From contig JAJZFF010000633.1 in NCBI GenBank assembly GCA_021805485.1, positions 1-8,279 on the forward strand: a stretch of 8,279 nucleotides of DNA. The letters are read 5' to 3'. This document shows positions 7,453 through 8,279 of the stretch, piece after piece (positions within the stretch are counted from its first letter, which is position 1; each line of letters opens with the position of its first letter). Source of the stretch: Pseudomonadota bacterium. Its GTDB lineage: Bacteria > Pseudomonadota > Alphaproteobacteria > Acetobacterales > Acetobacteraceae. A program made the translations under genes and the position numbers. The notes beneath the pieces are model-generated. The model saw only the letters and a list, made by a program, of their open reading frames with translations, made no database searches and was not told the DNA's origin.

Positions 7453-8279
7453 TGCCGCATGCCGGTGAAGACCATGGCGACGCCGGCGGCGTCGGCGGCG
7501 GCGATCACCTCGGCGTCGCGGATCGAGCCGCCGGGCTGGATCACCGCCGTGGCACCGGCCGCCACCGCGGCCTCGAGCCCATCGGCGAAGGGGAAGAACG
7601 CATCCGAGGCGACGACGCTGCCGCGCACCAGCGCCTCCGTGAGGCCGGCCGCGCGCGCCGCCTCCTCGCTCTTCCACGCCGCGATCCGCGCGCTGTCCAC
7701 CCGGCTCATCTGTCCGGCGCCGATGCCGGTCGTCGCACCGCCCTTGGCGTAGACGATGGCGTTCGATTTCACGTGCTTGCAGACGCGGAAGGCGAAGAGC
7801 AGATCGGCGCGCTCGGCCTCGCTGGGGGCCCGGCGCGTGACCACGCGCAAATCCTCGGCCTCGATGCGGCCGCTGTCGCGCGTCTGGGCCAGGAACCCGC
7901 CGGCGACGCTGCGGAAGGCTGGTCCGGGCGCGGCCGGGTCCGGCAGCCCGCCGGTGAGGAGCAGACGGAGATTTTTCTTGCGGGCGAGGATGGCCAGCGC
8001 CGCCTCGTCGGCGTCCGGCGCGACGATGACCTCGGTGAACAGCGCGGAAATCTGCTCCGCGGTCGCCGCGTCCAGCGTCCGGTTCAGCGCCACGATGCCG
8101 CCGAAGGCGGAGACCGGGTCGCAGCGCAGCGCCATCGGCCAGGCCTCGGCGAGGCTCGCCGCGCTCGCGACCCCGCACGGATTGGCATGTTTGACGATGA
8201 CGACGCTCGGCGCGCTGAACTCGGCCACGCACTCGAAGGCGGCATCGGTATCGTTGATGTTGTTGTAGGACAGCTCCTT
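7440..8279 (-). CDS. purH: Bifunctional purine biosynthesis protein PurH, C-terminal part (AICAR transformylase domain)
   Basis: PurH catalyses the last two steps of IMP synthesis in the cytoplasm: formyl transfer from 10-formyl-tetrahydrofolate to AICAR, then ring closure. The window holds the last 279 residues; the frame is open to the right edge, beginning [14 protein letters not shown]. The GTG at 8226-8228 is an internal Val codon, not a start. The full protein is usually about 520-530 residues, so the N-terminal IMP cyclohydrolase domain and the start of the transformylase domain lie outside. Visible transformylase marks are VKHANPCG with the catalytic Lys-His pair (residues 30-31 of the fragment), [49 protein letters not shown] and the characteristic end FTGMRHFRH. 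It converges on dnaE with 27 bp between the two stop codons and is a separate transcription unit. No frameshift or missing motif is seen in the visible part. Confidence 0.97.
   Translation of the reverse strand, partial: KELSYNNINDTDAAFECVAEFSAPSVVIVKHANPCGVASAASLAEAWPMALRCDPVSAFGGIVALNRTLDAATAEQISALFTEVIVAPDADEAALAILARKKNLRLLLTGGLPDPAAPGPAFRSVAGGFLAQTRDSGRIEAEDLRVVTRRAPSEAERADLLFAFRVCKHVKSNAIVYAKGGATTGIGAGQMSRVDSARIAAWKSEEAARAAGLTEALVRGSVVASDAFFPFADGLEAAVAAGATAVIQPGGSIRDAEVIAAADAAGVAMVFTGMRHFRH

Noticed and set aside
8226..8228. GTG as the start of purH
   Set aside because: The frame stays open to the window edge and the upstream residues ([14 protein letters not shown]) are conserved PurH sequence, so this is an internal Val codon.
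7348..8232. A 294-codon minus-strand frame overlapping purH in another frame
   Set aside because: The product is extremely rich in Arg, Gly and Pro. The overlapping purH frame has unmistakable AICAR transformylase motifs to its last residue.
1..8279. Mobile element, CRISPR array, toxin-antitoxin or defence system
   Set aside because: There are no transposase or integrase motifs, direct-repeat arrays, target-site duplications or small paired genes. The whole window is conserved core-genome content.

Overview
The window is GC-rich chromosomal DNA from an alphaproteobacterium. Three things point there: a short proline-tRNA synthetase without the large editing insertion, the gene order proS - lolC/E - lolD - dnaE, and the sequence style of the encoded proteins. 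A member of the Rhodospirillales/Acetobacteraceae is plausible but cannot be fixed without a database search. All recognised genes are intact housekeeping genes, except that both window edges cut a gene. I see no mobile element, CRISPR array, tRNA, rRNA or recent-transfer signature.

Layout. Positions 2-367 (+) hold the C-terminal 121 residues of a protein I do not recognise. Positions 368-760 are a gene-free stretch of about 390 bases. It holds several inverted repeats, an AT-richer palindromic block (about 611-652) that is the best candidate for the proS promoter/operator, and two abutting GC-rich hairpins (676-719) in what would be the proS leader. Then come four tightly packed + strand genes: proS (761-2071), a LolC/LolE-family permease (2074-3321), lolD (3314-3991) and dnaE (3996-7412). 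The junctions are 2 nt, an 8-nt overlap and 4 nt, so they very probably form one operon. On the minus strand, convergent with dnaE, is the 3' part of purH (7440 to the window end). A 27-bp gap carrying two overlapping, mutually exclusive hairpins separates the two genes.

Functionally, the operon joins proline charging of tRNA, the ABC transporter that releases lipoproteins from the inner membrane for delivery to the outer membrane, and the replicative DNA polymerase alpha subunit. These are all growth-linked essential functions, so shared transcription makes sense as growth-rate coupling rather than as one pathway. purH belongs to purine biosynthesis and is a separate transcription unit. I found no convincing undescribed system. 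The most useful leads are the structured, palindrome-bearing region upstream of proS and the alternative hairpins at the dnaE/purH junction.
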